Source of the DNA: Lycium barbarum
Taxonomy: Eukaryota; Streptophyta; Magnoliopsida; Solanales; Solanaceae
Assembly: GCF_019175385.1 (NCBI RefSeq)
Contig: NC_083346.1
Location: 119,353,771-119,417,770, forward strand
DNA: 64,000 nucleotides
Reading direction: 5' to 3'
Positions 42,941 to 56,737 of this stretch are shown one piece after another. Under the pieces are notes generated by a model. It was given only the letters and a program-made list of their open reading frames with translations, had not been told where the DNA came from and made no database searches. Made by a program: the position numbers and the translations under genes. How positions within the stretch are numbered: the stretch's first letter is position 1; every line of letters begins with the position of its first letter.

Positions 42941-45276
42941 TATGTTAAGCTTAAGACCACAAGTCTAAAAGTTCTTTTTTTAAACTTTGTGTCAAGTCAA
43001 ATTCACCACATAAATTGGCCGGGATAGAATGAAGTTTTTAGAGTTTTGCAATGTGTTTTTCATTCGGTTTTCGGATTATATTATCCAACAAGCTAGTTGG
43101 TCTCTATTATGTGCAAACGAGAAGAGTGATAAGTATTACAGAAAAAATCTTAAGAAAGGCTCTCTTGGTTTCACTACTCTCTCTTATCCCTTATTTCTGT
43201 TTGGTGCACCCATGAGGTTCCTATTTGTATATGAAAATCTGTATGAGAAGCGCGTGAAACACTGAATTCAATCTGATCATTTGATTGGATTGAGGTTGCA
43301 GCCTTTTTTTAACTTCATCAGGATGTTATTATTTTACGAAGGCTATTATAATGAACTTATTTTTTTTTTATTTCTTTATATGCATTTAATTAATGCGTAT
43401 GTTGTGCAAAAATGTTATTTGTACTTGTTGAAAACTGTATCTGTTTGTATTGGAGGCATTTGAGATGTTGGATGCATACTTGGGACTAAATTGAGTTAGT
43501 TGGAGGGTGTAGGTTTTCAAAACATGGCTGTAACTGTAAGTGTTGCCTTAAGGCTGTTCGCTTGCTCGATATGGAGATCAAAATGGACTGTGGGTGAGAA
43601 ACGAGCAACACTGGTCAAAATGAACCGGTACTAGGATTGGAATAAGGGAGCCATGTTTACAACATCAGTGATTTATGCATGGTGACAAAGGAAGTTGCGA
43701 TCACAACAAGGCAAGGTCTGGGAGGCAGTAAGCCAAAGCAAAATTGCGATCGTGAGCCCGGTTGTGTGATCACCACTTTATGGGGTTGCTGAGGTATTGA
43801 GCTCAGCTTCATAATCGCGTACACGGGCCCAAGGACCGCAATCATGGCTTTCTTCCTGGGCACTTAAATCATCAATGTTGTGATTGCTTCACAAGGCCTG
43901 CAGCTTCTTCAAAGGTATTTCAGATCTACAACTATACCCTACAACTATACTCCGTCCATTTCAAAATATTTGTCTGAATTTGACTTGGCACAAAATTTAA
44001 GAAAGTAAAGAAGACTTTTGAATCTTGTGGTCTTAAATTAAAGATCTGTAGACTGTACCAAAATGCACTTTAGTTTTGTCGTCTTATACGTGCCATGTGG
44101 AAAGTTGGAATTAAAGAGTTGCAAAGGAAAGAGACATTCTGTTTTAAACGGATTAAAAAGGAAAGTAAGACAAACATTTTGAAACATAGGAGTAAAATTC
44201 ATCACTTTTCTCGATTCCTGCACCACAAATTAGGCCCAAGTAAATGAAAGCACTTCCCACTTCTTCTCGTCATCAAGGTAAGTCTTTTTAACTTTATTTA
44301 AGCTATTCCGAGTATAGTAACACATGATGTTAACTCTCAAATATTAGATTTTGGTTGCATTCCCTATTTGACCAAATTTCACCCTAGAACAGAGTTTGAA
44401 CTATTGAGGTAGTTTGAAATATTTGACATTATCCAACTATTAGATAGACTCTTTATAGCTTATGGGTGGTGTGCTTATGCTTCAGGGATGATGTGAGGGG
44501 GACAGATGAGAAGGGCCTAAGCCTATTTAGTCCCATCTCCTTGAGTTTCACTTGGAATGCTAAGCGCCTCTCTAGTGACAAAAATGGATCGACAAACCCA
44601 CTTCTTAAATGTTCTGAATCGGAGAAGGTATTATTTTTTACGGAAAGATTTTCGGGCAGAACTTGGGCTAGATTTTGGTTATGCAGTGGTAAGCTGATTC
44701 GTTTCTGGAATGATTTTTGGCCGTGTCACTCTTCTGAGAAATGCATGACATTATATCAAATCACAAGGTTCTGATGATCACAAAGTGATTAATACGGTCT
44801 ATATAAAGGGCAAAAAATGATTTATTCCCCTATTCAACTACTCATCTAAGAGCATTTGGCTTCAGAATGCTTTCCTCTTCTTTTTTTTTTCCCCTCCTTT
44901 TCTATGGACTACATAATTCTATCATTGAGCACAAAGGAGGACAATGTCTTTTTACAGCTCAATTCTCACGGTAATGATTATGCAATTCTATCAAAAAAAT
45001 CTCTTCCGGTGAAACAAAATAATTAAGGGAGCTCCCTTTGTTGGGAACTTTCGCTCCATAATATTCTAATATGCCTCTCTAGGAGCATTACGATCTGCAA
45101 CCTAAACGGTGTCTTATGAAATGATGACCATAGCCATCTGCTTGCATTAGTTTTACAATAGGTCTATACATTCATGTTAACAACTAAGGCCCAAGGCCTT
45201 AAAAACCACAAAACCTCCTTTGTGCAATGGAGCTAGTTACAAGTTTGAACAGATCTGTAAATTCATTTCCACATCA
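42941..45276. other. Between GEM-like copies 1 and 2; repeats, no gene
   Basis: 43480-43900 contains GATCGTGA/GCGATCG-like and GGGAGCCATG sequences related to 52915-53120, so it belongs to the duplicated unit or to a dispersed repeat. 44920-45200 matches 3' flanks of copies 3 and 4 (GAAACAAA-TAA-GGGAGCTCCCTTTG, GGAGCATTACGATCTGCAAC). A 102-codon ORF at 44466 has no recognisable domain. Confidence 0.45.
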
Positions 45277-45396
45277 ACAGCCTCTCTACCTTTACAAGGT
45301 ATGGGTAAGGTCTGCATACGTTCTACCCTCCCCAGATCCATCTGGTGGTGTTATACTGGGTATGTTGTTGTTGTTATACTGGGTATGTTGTTGTTG
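45277..45396 (+). mobile_element. TS-type SINE, with duplicated tail
   Basis: ACAGCCTCTCTACCTTTACA, GGTATGGGTAAGGTCTGCAT and CTACCCTCCCCAGATCC are followed by the tail ATACTGGGTATGTTGTTGTT, present twice in tandem. Confidence 0.8.
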
Positions 45397-45483
45397 CATC
45401 AAGTAATCAACATTTGACATTGAATGGGCGTATTAGGAAACACAATTAAAAAAAAAAAAAAAAAAAAAAAAAAGGAAAAAAAG

Positions 45484-46670
45484 TTATCTTTTTAGCTTGC
45501 TTGAAGTACTTGAAATTGCCTGCTGCAGATATCTCAGTGTCTTTTGATGATTGAGGAATCCCATAAGCCAGAACTCAAAATCATCCTCTGTAATTACTTG
45601 TATATACTTCTGTGAAGGATTCTCCATATTTTCGCTCTCCGTTGCTTTCGTTATCTTAGTTATTGGTTGACACCTGCAATTGTGAACCAGCCTATTAGAT
45701 TATGCTTTACATGGCTAGATAATTTGAGATGAAAGAAAAATAGAGCAGAGGGGTACCTTATAACGAATTCTAAGTAACTTTCCGGTTGGAGATAAGAGCT
45801 TTATTGATCTTTCACTGCAGAAAGCAATCTTATCAGTAGAGACGAAGAGAAGGCCTGCCATTGGACCAGCTGTAGTTGATAAATAGCATTGAGAAACCTT
45901 CAATAGCTTTTCATCGTCTCTAACATTAAACATCTGCTTGAGTATTCTATCCAATCCTCCTACTTGATGATTTTTTGCCCCAAGGCTCAATTTTCCCTTT
46001 ACTGTTTCTGTTAGCTTCAGGCTAAGGCTCACTGCATAATTAAAAAGTTGCAACACTAATGAAGTTAGAATGAATTCTTTGCATTGCATATGCTTCTTGC
46101 ATGGACTTTTGTACATCATGTCTTCCAAATACTGAATTTATTATTTGCAAGTTGATGTTTAGCCGTTAGTATTATGCAAATAACACTCGTCAAATACTGA
46201 AAAAATTTGTTTGAGGCGTTTTTGGTTTTCAATCACAAAACTTCAACTGTTTTTTTCCGAATGCGAAATATTCTGTTTCAGTTTCTAACGTCAAATACTC
46301 TTTTTTTATAATATGTATCAAGAATATTATATGAGTGCCTACCATACTCACGGATGCCTTGTGCAAGACAGTCCATCCTTTCTCCAAGTTTGTTCATCTT
46401 AACAATCACAGATTTTCCTGCATATTCAAGAATATTCAATCTTAATGATCTCTGCTTTGAGGGCCTTAATACTCTTTATATCTACTACAAGAACAAGTTG
46501 ACTATTCTTCATCAAGAAACAGGGGAAAATACTCTTTGCTTTAATTTAGATCGGATCTTTGATGTTGTAGATGGAATATGATCCTGACAAGAAGATATAG
46601 ACATTACTCTTTTTGGCTGCCTTTCAAATGAATATACTGCTGAATTCATGGGACTCTGTAAGTTCTTCAT
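45484..46670 (-). pseudogene. GEM-like copy 2, broken
   Basis: Exon positions match the other copies: 46535-46670, 46343-46417, 45757-46031 and 45484-45673. Two lesions are visible. The exon-1 donor is lost, since the other copies have CAAA|GTGAGT and this one reads CAAAGAGTAT. Exon 4 is 190 bp, not 192, from a 2-bp deletion after its second codon, giving a stop four codons later. Exon 2 changes IREH to IREY; exon 3 has AKNHQVGG for AKILQVGG. The exon-1 and exon-3 frames remain open, so decay is recent. A TATA motif persists near 46771. A transcript could still yield a truncated GRAM protein. Confidence 0.85.
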
Positions 46671-49229
46671 TTGTGACTTGTGATTTTGATGAAGAGGATT
46701 TTGCTATATTGGAAGGTAACTGAGAAATAATTAAGTTCTGGTTGATGGTTTAAGACCATTCCTTGCGGTCCTATATATATGGGCTTGGGAGAAGTTGATG
46801 AATCTTTTAACTACTAACTGTTGCATGAGTCAGCTATGGGTCATTAGGAAAAAGTAAAAAAGAAGATCTTGTGCTTTTTTTTTTTTTATAGATTTCAGTT
46901 GTACCAAGAAGAAATAGGTTGTCAGGAAGATGTGGGAGTCTTCAATAATTTTTTTGTTGATTGAAATATGAAATATTGAAAAATCAAAGTGTAGTGCATG
47001 CTCAACCTCTCCCTTTATTTTCTTTCTTTTTTAGTCCCTTGCTTGCACTAATCCATTAATATATGTCTTTTTCTCTTCCTCCAAAGGTTTTGAAAATGTA
47101 TTCTATTAACCATCTGGTCAATTACAGTAAACTAATCCCATGCTGACTTGTTTTGTTATTAAGATTTGTGTACACACGTGGTGTTTCTAACTTTTGAGTT
47201 GGCAGATTTGCATTGTGATGTAACATACTTTTACAAGTTGAGCATAGGTAAGGGAAAGCTTTGCATTTTGAAGTCATCTTGTCAAAACTAGTAAGGTACT
47301 TTGATTCACCTTAAACGATTTTTTTCCCTTTTCTATGCAAATCTATTCGTGAATTCCATTCATGGGCCATGTTTCTCTACAGGTGCATGCGATTTTTTTT
47401 TTCCATAATCTTATTTAGTTTCTTCTTAAACTTAAAGTTTCAATTGGTATTATCATATGCTTCCCTAATTTTTATGGTTTCTAGTTGATAATTAGCAAAA
47501 TTCCTCATTATGCCCTCCACTTGGCATGATATATTTAGTGCACTCCTAAACTTTTTTGGTCCTAATTACCCCTAATTCTTTTCACAAGCTCTTAATGCAT
47601 AGTAAAATTATCTCAAGTTAGTTTTATTAGGCTTGTATGATTTAAGGTTGACAAGATAATGATAAAAATTTATGACATTAATTTTTTTTGACAAATGATA
47701 AAAATGCATGACAAATGATTTAATTTTTTTTTTGAGTAAACTAACTTATTTTCTTCTTGACCGACTTTTGCCTTCGAAAAATCTAGAGAGATATGTCCAG
47801 TATTTTTTAAGCATAAAAAATAATTGTATTTTCTATTAGAAAAGTAGGAAACAACGTTGAAGAAGAAAGAGTTGCCGTGTCATATTAAGTGCTTATAGAG
47901 ATATTTCCCATATATTCTTTAGCGAAATACAAGCGATTTCCTTCCGTATTTAATAAAGCCTAGTAAACTGCAAGCTAACTTAGCTACTTCAAGAGAGTCC
48001 TTATATTTATAGAACTTGAGAGATGACTTTTCAGAAAGTCATTCTCTTTTACGAACAGATGTGTCTGTTCAGATTAAACATACAAATATTACAAACTAAC
48101 TCAACAATCCCTCAATAATTTATAATATATTTCATAATATCATACATACCACTAAATATCTTGAATAGATTTGAACGACTTATTCTGTCAAATTGGGAAT
48201 ATTACACACATGATATTATTTAGTAGCGAAGTAATCCAATATTTTGCTCTTAGCACTTTTACAACCATGCGCTCAATCCTAATTTCATGGATAATTACGA
48301 GACCAAGCCTCTAGATCTTATTTTGAAGCAGCACCACTTTAATATTTATTAAGGTGGAATTAGCTACTAGTATGTCCATGTTACTCTAGATAGTTACTAA
48401 TCCCATTAAGAATTTATTCAACCTCTTCTGGTGGTAACAGATGCACTATACGTCACTATTCCTTGTTATATCAGACACATTCAACAATTCCTTAGTTCCT
48501 CACATAATAATATGCATTACACTGAATCATGCTTTATAAGAGGGGATCAATGCTTTAACAACACAAAGTAATTTCTTATTACCCATTGAACTTGTTATGT
48601 TTAGAGTGTCTACTAACTCAAATTGGGCTCTCATTACTTGTGTTTAGTTGAAGGGTTTTAACCTGATTCCTCCACAGGATTATTGTACTGGATTGCTTCT
48701 AAATAGATCTCACTATTAACACAAATCATTTTCATGGCAGACTGAAAGAAAATCTTTTACATACGCATGTCGCAGACATATGCCTAGAGTTTCCATTGCA
48801 TGTCTGATAATTGGCTACTCTTAATTTATTTTGACAGCTCAATCCTCAAAACTTTATGCAAATTATGCCAAAAGTTTCGTCAGGTGAAACAAATAAATCA
48901 AGGGGGTTCCCTTTGTTGGGAACTTACCATAATATTCTAAATATGCCTCTCTAGGAGCATTACGATCTGCAACTCGAATGGTCTCTTAGGAAGTAATGAC
49001 TATGCCAAGTCCCAAAAGATGAATTAGCCTTCTGTTTGCATTAGTTTTACAATAAGTATACACATTCGTATTAACAGCTAAGGCTCAAAGCCTAAAAACC
49101 CTAAAATCCTTTGAGCAATGGAGCTAGTTACAAGTTTGATCATATCTGTAAATTCATTTTTGCATCAACATTTTACATTGATGAATGGGCGTAGTAGGAA
49201 ACAAAATGAAAAAGAAGAAGAAAAAAAGG
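46671..49229. other. Between GEM-like copies 2 and 3
   Basis: 46800-47280 is shared upstream sequence (TCAGCTATGGGTCAT, ACACGTGGTGTTTC, the latter with an ACGTGG core). 47500-48100 and 48840-49100 match 51400-52150 and 53200-53480, so the duplicated unit spans about 4 kb. No other gene recognised. Confidence 0.5.
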
Positions 49230-50572
49230 TCATCTTCTTAGCTTGCTTGAAGGATTTGAAATTGCGTGCTGTAGATATCTTAGTGTCTTTTGATGATTAA
49301 GGAATCCCATAAACCAGAACTCAAAATTATCCTCTGTGATTACTTGTATATACTTCTGTGACGGCTTTTCCCTATTTTCACTCTCTTTTGCTTTGTTTAT
49401 CTTACTTATTGGGATTGATACCTGCAATTGTAAAACAGGCCTATTAGATTATGCTTTATGTGGCTTGAAATTTGAGATGAAAGAAAAATAGAGCAGAGGG
49501 GTACCTTATAACGGACTCTAAGCAACTTTCCGGTTGGAGATAAGAGCTTTAATGATCTTTCACTGCAGAAAGCAATCTTATTTGTAGAGATGAAGAGAAG
49601 GCCTGCTATTGGACCGGCTGTAGTTGATAAATAGCACTGAGAGACCTTCAATAGCTTTTCATCATCTTTAACACTAAACTTCTGCTTAAATACTCTCTCC
49701 AATCCTCCTACTTGAAGAATTTTCGCTCCAAGGCTCAATTTTCCTTTCACCGTTTCCGTCAGCTTTGGGCTTAGGCTCACTGCACATTTAAAGTCGAAAC
49801 ATTTAGGACCTCACAATCAGTACTTTCTGCCATACATGTAAATAGTGCTTGTTGCACAAATTTTTGTACAGCGTGACTTGATAATCTGTTGTTCATTAAA
49901 TTTACACTTGTGTGTGGCCATGATTTCAGTTGCAAATACTGATGTCCTTATTTACAAGTTGATGTTTTGCGCCATATTTCTTAATTCTGAACGTCAGTAT
50001 TTGAAATACTAGTGAAATATATTAAAAAAACTTGTTTAAGGAGTTTTTCTAGTGAGATGGTTGTTTTCATTCAAACACTTCAATTTTGTTTCCAAGTAAA
50101 AATCATGTCCAGACACAATTCAACTTTGAAATACTCTTTTTCAACTTCATATACTTTCATTTTCAACTCAAACAAAATGTTATCTTAGTAAATTTTCCAT
50201 AAATATTTTAAGTCTTTATCATGAATATAAGTGCTTACCATGCTCACGGATGCCTTGTGCAAGGCAATCCATCCTTTCTCCAAGTCTGTTCATCTTACCA
50301 ATCACAGATTTTCCTGCATATTCAAGAATATTAAATCTTAATGATCTCTTCTTTCAATGGTCATTAATACTCTTTATAACCACTACAAGATCAAGTAGAT
50401 TCTTCATCAAGAGATAGGAAAAATACTCACTTTGTTTTAATTTGGATGAGATCTTTGATGTTGCAGATGGAATATGGTCTTGGCAAGTAGATAGGGCCAC
50501 TAGTCCTTTTGGCTGCCTTTCAATTGAGCATACTGCTGAACTCATAGGAACACCTGTGGGTAAGTTCTTCAT
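49230..50572 (-). CDS. GEM-like GRAM-domain protein, copy 3
   Basis: Exons 50431-50572, 50239-50313, 49505-49779 and 49230-49421 have sound GT-AG borders and give 227 residues. The start is MKNLPTGVPMSSAVCS; Met10 aligns with Met14 of copy 1. The GRAM core is VKGKLSLGAKILQVGG, CYLSTTAGPIAGLLF and AFCSERSLKLLSPTG, ending KPSQKYIQV and FWFMGFLNHQKTL. It is four residues shorter than copy 1 because exon 1 lacks the short GGNLAG and IVPYA insertions, while exon 4 is one codon longer. TATATATAGA (minus strand) is at about 50672-50681, some 100 bp upstream. Appears intact. Confidence 0.9.
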
Positions 50573-53500
50573 TATGACTTCTGATTTTACAGAGGATTTT
50601 GCTATATTGTGAAGGTAACTGATAAGTAATTAAGTTTTGGTTGATGGTTTAAGAACATCCCTTGTAGCACTCTATATATAGCAGTCTGAGAGAAGGGATG
50701 GATGTTCTAACTACTTACTCTTGCATGAGTCAGCTGTGGGTCATCAGAAACAAGCAAAAAGAAGATCTTGTGCTTTTTTAGAATTTTCTTTTGTCCCAAA
50801 AAGAAAAAAGGTTGTCAGGATGATGTGGGAGTCTTCAATAATCTTTTTGTTGATTGAAATTTGGAATATTCAAAAATCGAAGTGCAGTGCATGTTCAACC
50901 ACTCCCTTTTGTTATTTTTAAATCCCGTTGCTTGCATCAATCCATTAATATACAGTATGTCTTTTTCTCTTGCTCCAAAGGTTTTTAAAATGTCTTCTTT
51001 TAGCTGTCTGGTCAATTACAGTAAACTAAGTTCATGCTGCCTTATTTTATTATCAAAATTTGTGTGGACATGTGGTGTTTTCAACTTTTGAGTTGGCAGA
51101 TTTGTTTTGTGATGTAACCAACCTACTTTTACAAGTTGAGAAAAAGTATGAGAAAGCTATGCATTGCATTTTGTATGTCATCTGTCAAAACTAGTAAGGT
51201 AGTTTAATTTACCCTGCACGACCTTTTTTCCTTTTCTATGCAAATCTACTCATGAATACCATTCATGGGCCAGGTTTCTTGATAGTCGCATGTAATTTTT
51301 TCTTTTTTTCTTTTACCATTATCTTATTTTGGTTCTTCTAAAACTTCAATTGATATTATCACATGCTTCTGTATTTTTTATCGATTCAGGTTTATAATTG
51401 GCAGAATAACTCGTTGCCTCTAAACTTGACATGATTTATTTCGGCCACTTAATGAACTTATCGTAATCCTAATTACCCTTAAATTCTTTTCACAAAGTTT
51501 TGGTGTTTGAAAAGATAATGATAAAAAATTATGATGTTAAAGTTAAGTGGTGATCCACAACCGCCACTGGATTGTCCCCCTTGATACAGGAGTAAGTCAT
51601 CCATAAACTTTGAATTGTTGCTTAATAAATCAGGCAAAGGAAAAAAAGTAGCCATTCAAAGGAATCTGGTTTACATCAACTTCTCTGTTAAGGCAGTTAC
51701 CTTATCTTGCCTTTTTTTTTCTTCTTTTCTTGAGGTGTAAAGGCAGGATTTGTAGGCCATTTATGCCAACTTTATGTGGAACACACCATGCACGCATGAC
51801 AAATGATATAAGTTTTTTGAGTAAACTAACTTATTTTATTTATACATTGACCAGCTTATACCTTTGGAAAATAATAATCCAAAAAATCTAGAGAGGAATG
51901 TCAAGTATTATAAAAGGGTAATTTAAGCTCAAAAAATAATAGTATTTTCTCTTAGAAAAATAAGAAGCAACATTGAAGAAGAAATTCACTGCCCTTATAG
52001 AGATATTGCTATTATATTCTTTAGGGGAGACAAAGTAAACCCCTTCCTAATTCATTAAAGCCCTAGTATACTTCAAATTAACTTATGTTACTTTAGAAGA
52101 GTCCTTATATTTATAGAACTTGATGAGAAAGTCATTCTCTTTTATGAACAGATGTGTCAGTCAATTTAAGCTCTCCAAATATTACAAAGTTACTAAACAA
52201 TTCCACATCAATTTATAATATATCTCATAATATCATGCATACTAGAAATTTCTCTTGCATAGATTTGAACTTTACATTAGTGTTAATACTTTTAAGTTTG
52301 ACGAAGTTGTGATGGTATTCTAAGATTTAAACTACAATTCATTTTGTCAAATCGGGAGTATCAGACGCATAATATGATCTATATCTAAGCAGTTCAGTAT
52401 TTTGCTCTTACCTGTTTTACGACCATGCGCTCAATTTTGATTTCGTGAATATTTTCGAGACCAACCCTTTAGATCTTATTTGAAGCAGCACGACTTCAAT
52501 ATTCATATGGGTAGAATTATCTACTATGTCCTTGTACCTCCAGAATTTTGCTGATTCCTTTAAGGATTTATTCAACCTCTTCTTGTAAAACCTTGCACTA
52601 TAGTGTTAGTCACTATGTACCTGATATATCAAACATCTAACAATTCCTTACTGCTCACATGACAATATGCATTACACTGAATCAGGTTCTATAAGAGGGG
52701 ATCAGTGCTTTAGCATCACAAAGCAACTTGGTATTGCTCGTTGAACTTGTGTTGTTAAGAGTATACTAATTCAAAGTCGGGGTCCCATTATTTCTGTTTA
52801 TTTTAATGGTTTTAGCCTCATTCCTTCACAAGATTATTGTATTGCATTCTTCCAAATAAATCTTGCTTGATCAGCCCAAATTGTTTACAGATAGATTGAA
52901 AGCAAATCCTTTACGTAGGTTGGGACTAAATTGAATTAGTTGGATGGTGAGGAGTTCTTTCGCTTGCTTCGGGGATCAAGATGGACTGTGACTGAGAAAA
53001 AGGTGACACTCGTCAAAATGAACTGGTGCTGTGATCACGATAAGGGAGCCACGACCAAAATATTAGTGATTTTTGCATGCTAACAAAAGAAGTTGCGGTC
53101 ACAACACAATCTCATGATCGCACCAATTCAACTACCCATCTAAGAGCATTTGGCTTCAGAATACTTTCCTCTTTTTATTTTTTTATGGACTACATAAATC
53201 TTATCGTCCAATACAAAGGAGGGTAATCCCTTTTGACTGTTCAATCCTCACGGTATAATTATGGAAATTCTATCTGAAATCTCTTCCGGTGAAAAATAAA
53301 TCAATAAAGGGAGCTCCTTTTGTTGGAAAATATCAGGAGCATTACTATCTGCAACTGAAATGGTCTCCTATAAAGTGATGACTATGGCCAAGTCCCAAAA
53401 GATGAAATAGCCTTCTGTTTTCATTATAGTTTTACAATAAGTCTATACATTAGTATTAACAACTAAGGCTCAAAGCCTATATTTCCTAAAACCTCCTTTG

Positions 53501-53615
53501 AGCAATGGAGGTACAAGTTTGAACAGATCCCTAAGTTCGTTTTTGCATCAACATTTGACATTGATGAATGAGCATAGCAGGAAAGAAAATGAAAGAAAAA
53601 AGAAGGTAAAAAAGG
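50573..53615. other. Between GEM-like copies 3 and 4
   Basis: 50700-51300 repeats the upstream region of the other copies. 51800-53480 repeats the 3' flanks, including GACTAAATTGAATTAGTTGG at 52924 (also near 43490). Small ORFs on both strands are parts of the duplicated flank. No new gene. Confidence 0.5.
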
Positions 53616-54920
53616 TTATCTTCGTAACTTGCTTGAAGTACTTGAAATTGCCTGCTGCAGATATCCCAGTGTCTTTTGATGATTAAGGAACCCCATAAAC
53701 CAGAACTCAAAATCATCCTCTGTAAGTACTTGTATATACTTCTGTGACGGCTTTTCCCTATTTTCACTCTCTTTTGCTTTGTTTATCTTACTTATTGGGA
53801 TCGATACCTGCAATTGTAAAACAGGCCTATTAGATTATGCTTTATGTGGGTAGAGAATCTGAGATGAAAGAGAAACAGAGAAGAGATGAAAGAGAAACAG
53901 AGAAGAGGGTACCTTATAACGAATTCTAAGTAACTTTCCGGTTGGAGATATGAGCTTTATTAATCTCTCACTGCAGAAAGCAATCTTATCAGTAGAGATG
54001 AAGAGAAGGCCTGCCATTGGACCAGCTGTAGTTGATAAATAGCATTGAGAAACCTTTAATAGCTTTTCATCATCTCTGACTCTAAACTTCTGTTTGAATA
54101 TTCTTTCCAACCCTCCTACTTGAAGAATTTTTGCTCCAAGGCTCAATTTTCCCTTTACGGTTTCTGTTAGCTTCGGGCTCAGGTTCACTGCACAATTAAA
54201 GTCGAAACATTAAAGACTTCACGGTCTGTACTTTCTGTCATACATGTAAATAATGCTCGTTGCACAAATTTTTGTACATCCTGACTCACTTATCTGATAT
54301 TCTTTAGATTTACACTTGTGTTTGGCCATGATTCACTTGCAAATACTGGTCATTATTTTCAAGTTGATTTTTGGCGCCATATTTGCAAATACTGGTGAAA
54401 TATCTTAAAAACTTGTTTATGGAGTTTTTCTGGTGAGTTGATGGTTTTCATTCATAGTACTTCACTTTTCTTCCAAGTAAACTCATGCCCGGACACAATT
54501 TCAACTTCGAAATACTTTCTTTTTCAACTTAAACAAAAACTTGTCTTGGTAAATTTTCGATAAATTTTTTGTAGTCCTTATCACGAATATTAGTGCTTAC
54601 CATGCTCGCGGATGCCTTGCGCAAGACAATCCATCCTTTCTCCAAGTTTGCTCATCTTACTAATCACAGATTTTCCTGCATATTCAAGAAAATTCAATTT
54701 TTCAAGGGTCAGTAATACTCTTTATAACTACTATAAGATCAAGTTGATTCTTCATCAAGAGATTAGAAAAATACTCACTTTGTTTTAATTTAGACAAGAT
54801 CTTTGATGTTGCAGATGGAATATGGTCTTCACAAGAAGATAAGGCCAGTAGTCTTTTTGGCTGCCTTTCAATTGAGCACACTGCTGCACTCATGGGAACA
54901 CCTGTGAGTAAGTTCTTCAT
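53616..54920 (-). CDS. GEM-like GRAM-domain protein, copy 4
   Basis: Exons 54779-54920, 54601-54675, 53913-54187 and 53616-53807 give 227 residues with GT-AG borders. The start is MKNLLTGVPMSAAVCS. Exon 2 has SKLGERMDCLAQGIREH. The GRAM core is VKGKLSLGAKILQVGG, CYLSTTAGPMAGLLF and AFCSERLIKLISPTG; the end is KPSQKYIQV and FWFMGFLNHQKTL. Exon lengths equal those of copy 3, its closest relative here. The TATA motif is weaker (TATAAGAG on the minus strand near 55018-55026). An 18-bp tandem repeat (GAGATGAAAGAGAAACAGA) sits in intron 3 next to the exon-3 donor. Appears intact. Confidence 0.9.
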
Positions 54921-55444
54921 TGTGACTACTGATTTTGAAGAGGATTTTGCTATATTGTGAAGGCAACTGAGAAAAAAATAAGTTTTGGTTGATGGTTTAA
55001 GAACATTCCTTGTAGTGCTCTTATAGGAGTTTGGGAGAAGTTGATGAATCTTTTAACTACCAACTGTTGCATGAGTCAGCTTTGGGTCATCAGAAAAAAG
55101 TAAAAAAGAAGATGCTGTGCTTTTTATTTAGAATTTTATTTTTTACCAAGAAGAAAAGGTTGTCAGGAAGATGGGAGTGTCGATTGAGATTTCAAAAGTT
55201 TCAATATCTTCCATGATCTTTATGTTGATTGAAATTTGAAAATTGTCAAAATTCAAAGTGCAGTGCATGTTCAACTTCTCTTTTCTATTCTTTGTTTTTT
55301 CCTTTTCTTTCAGTCCATTAATTAATTTATGTCGGAGTTCAAATTTCAGTAAAAACAAAAGAAAGTTAGGAGATTTTTTTCCCATCTCCCTAAGTTATGG
55401 TGGACAAAACTACTCAATACTTGTGTTGGCCTGAGATAACAACA
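54921..55444. other. Upstream region of GEM-like copy 4
   Basis: Homologous to the upstream parts of the other copies (TGCATGAGTCAGCTTTGGGTC, ACCAAGAAGAAAAGGTTGTC, GTGCAGTGCATGTTCAAC). The homology is interrupted by the MITE at 55445 and resumes at about 55720. Confidence 0.55.
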
Positions 55445-55612
55445 GTGGCGGAGCCACATAGACCGTACGATGGTCAGTTAAACACGCTTAGTAAAAAAAT
55501 GATACTGTGTATATAGGAAATGATTACTATATCTATAGATTAAAATTACTTTTTATACATATATATTTAATCTTGAACACTCTTGACGAATTCTGGCTTT
55601 GCTACTGCCTAT
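55445..55612. mobile_element. Short MITE (GTGGCGGAGCCAC family)
   Basis: It begins AGTGGCGGAGCCACATAG and ends GAATTCTGGCTTTGCTACTGC, imperfect inverted ends. It interrupts the promoter homology of GEM-like copy 4. A second member is at 63236-63430. Confidence 0.6.
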
Positions 55613-56737
55613 CGCCGTAGCAGATATACTCAGGGGAGCAGTAAAAGTATACACAATAAGCTGATCTGGATTCCTTCGTCGACCTAAAAAAATTGCATCT
55701 TTCTCAGTTTGCTGCAGAGGTTTGGAAATGTCTTCTTTTGGCTGTTTGGTCAATACAGTAAACTAATCTCATGGTGACTTATTTTCTTATGAAGATTTGT
55801 GTGCACATGTGGTGTGTTCAACTTTTGAATCGGCAGATTTGCTTTGTGATGTAACCTACTTTTACAAGTTAAGAGTAAAAGTAAGAAAAAGTTTTGCATT
55901 TTGAAGTCATCTTGTCGTAACTAGTAAAGTAATTTAATTCAGCCAAAACGACCTTTTTAACCTTTTCTATGCAAATCAACTCATGAATTCCATTCATGGG
56001 CAATGTTTCTCGATAGTCGCACGTAATTTTTGTTTTTTTCTTTTACTTGACAAGTTCTGAAAGTTTTGAAAAAATACACCTCTACTAAGTTGAAGTGTTT
56101 ATCTGATCGCTAACTAAGTTTATTGTCTAACTTACAATACGTGTCCAGTTTAAAGGACTATCTAGGACTTTAGCCTATTCTGTTTCTTCTAAAGCTTCAA
56201 TTGTTATTATCACATGCTTTCTCTATTTTTTATTGTTTGGGGTTTATAATTGGTAGAATTAACTCGTTACCCCTTAAATTTGGCATGACTTATTCAGTAC
56301 ATACTAATTACTTCAGATTCTTTTTACAAGCTTTTAGTGCATGATAAAATTATCCTAAATTAGTTTTATTAGCCTTGTATGACTCGGTGCCATTCAAATA
56401 TTTCAATGTGTTATGTAGGCTCAACAAATTTGGATTATATTAACTTCTCTTTTAAGGTATTTACCTTATCTTGCCTTTTTTTTCAATCTCATCTTGAGGT
56501 GTAAAGGCAGGTCTGTAGGCCATTTTTTCTGACTTTATGTGAAACATACCGGGAGAAATGGGTTTTTAGCCCTTGACAAACTTTATTTAGTTTTATGGCC
56601 TTTTTACAAGAAACATAAGAGATTTGCAAAAAAACTCATAAGAGATCTGAAAAAGTCATTTTCTTTTATTCAAATTGTAAGAGGTCAAGAGATTTCATTT
56701 TCTCGAACATACATTCACTAATGACAAATGCTTTAAA
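55613..56737. other. Distal upstream region of GEM-like copy 4
   Basis: 55740-56540 matches distal upstream sequences of copies 2 and 3 (CTAGTAAAGTAATTTAATTC, CATTCATGGGCAATGTTTCT, TTGAGGTGTAAAGGCAGG). No separate gene. Confidence 0.5.

Noticed and set aside
43657..43863. Minus-strand ORF of 68 codons
   Set aside because: It lies in GATCGTGA/GCGATC-type repeat sequence related to 52915-53120; no protein family is recognisable.
44466..44774. 102-codon ORF between GEM-like copies
   Set aside because: No recognisable domain, no splice-linked exons and no trace in the other duplicated units; a chance ORF is more likely.
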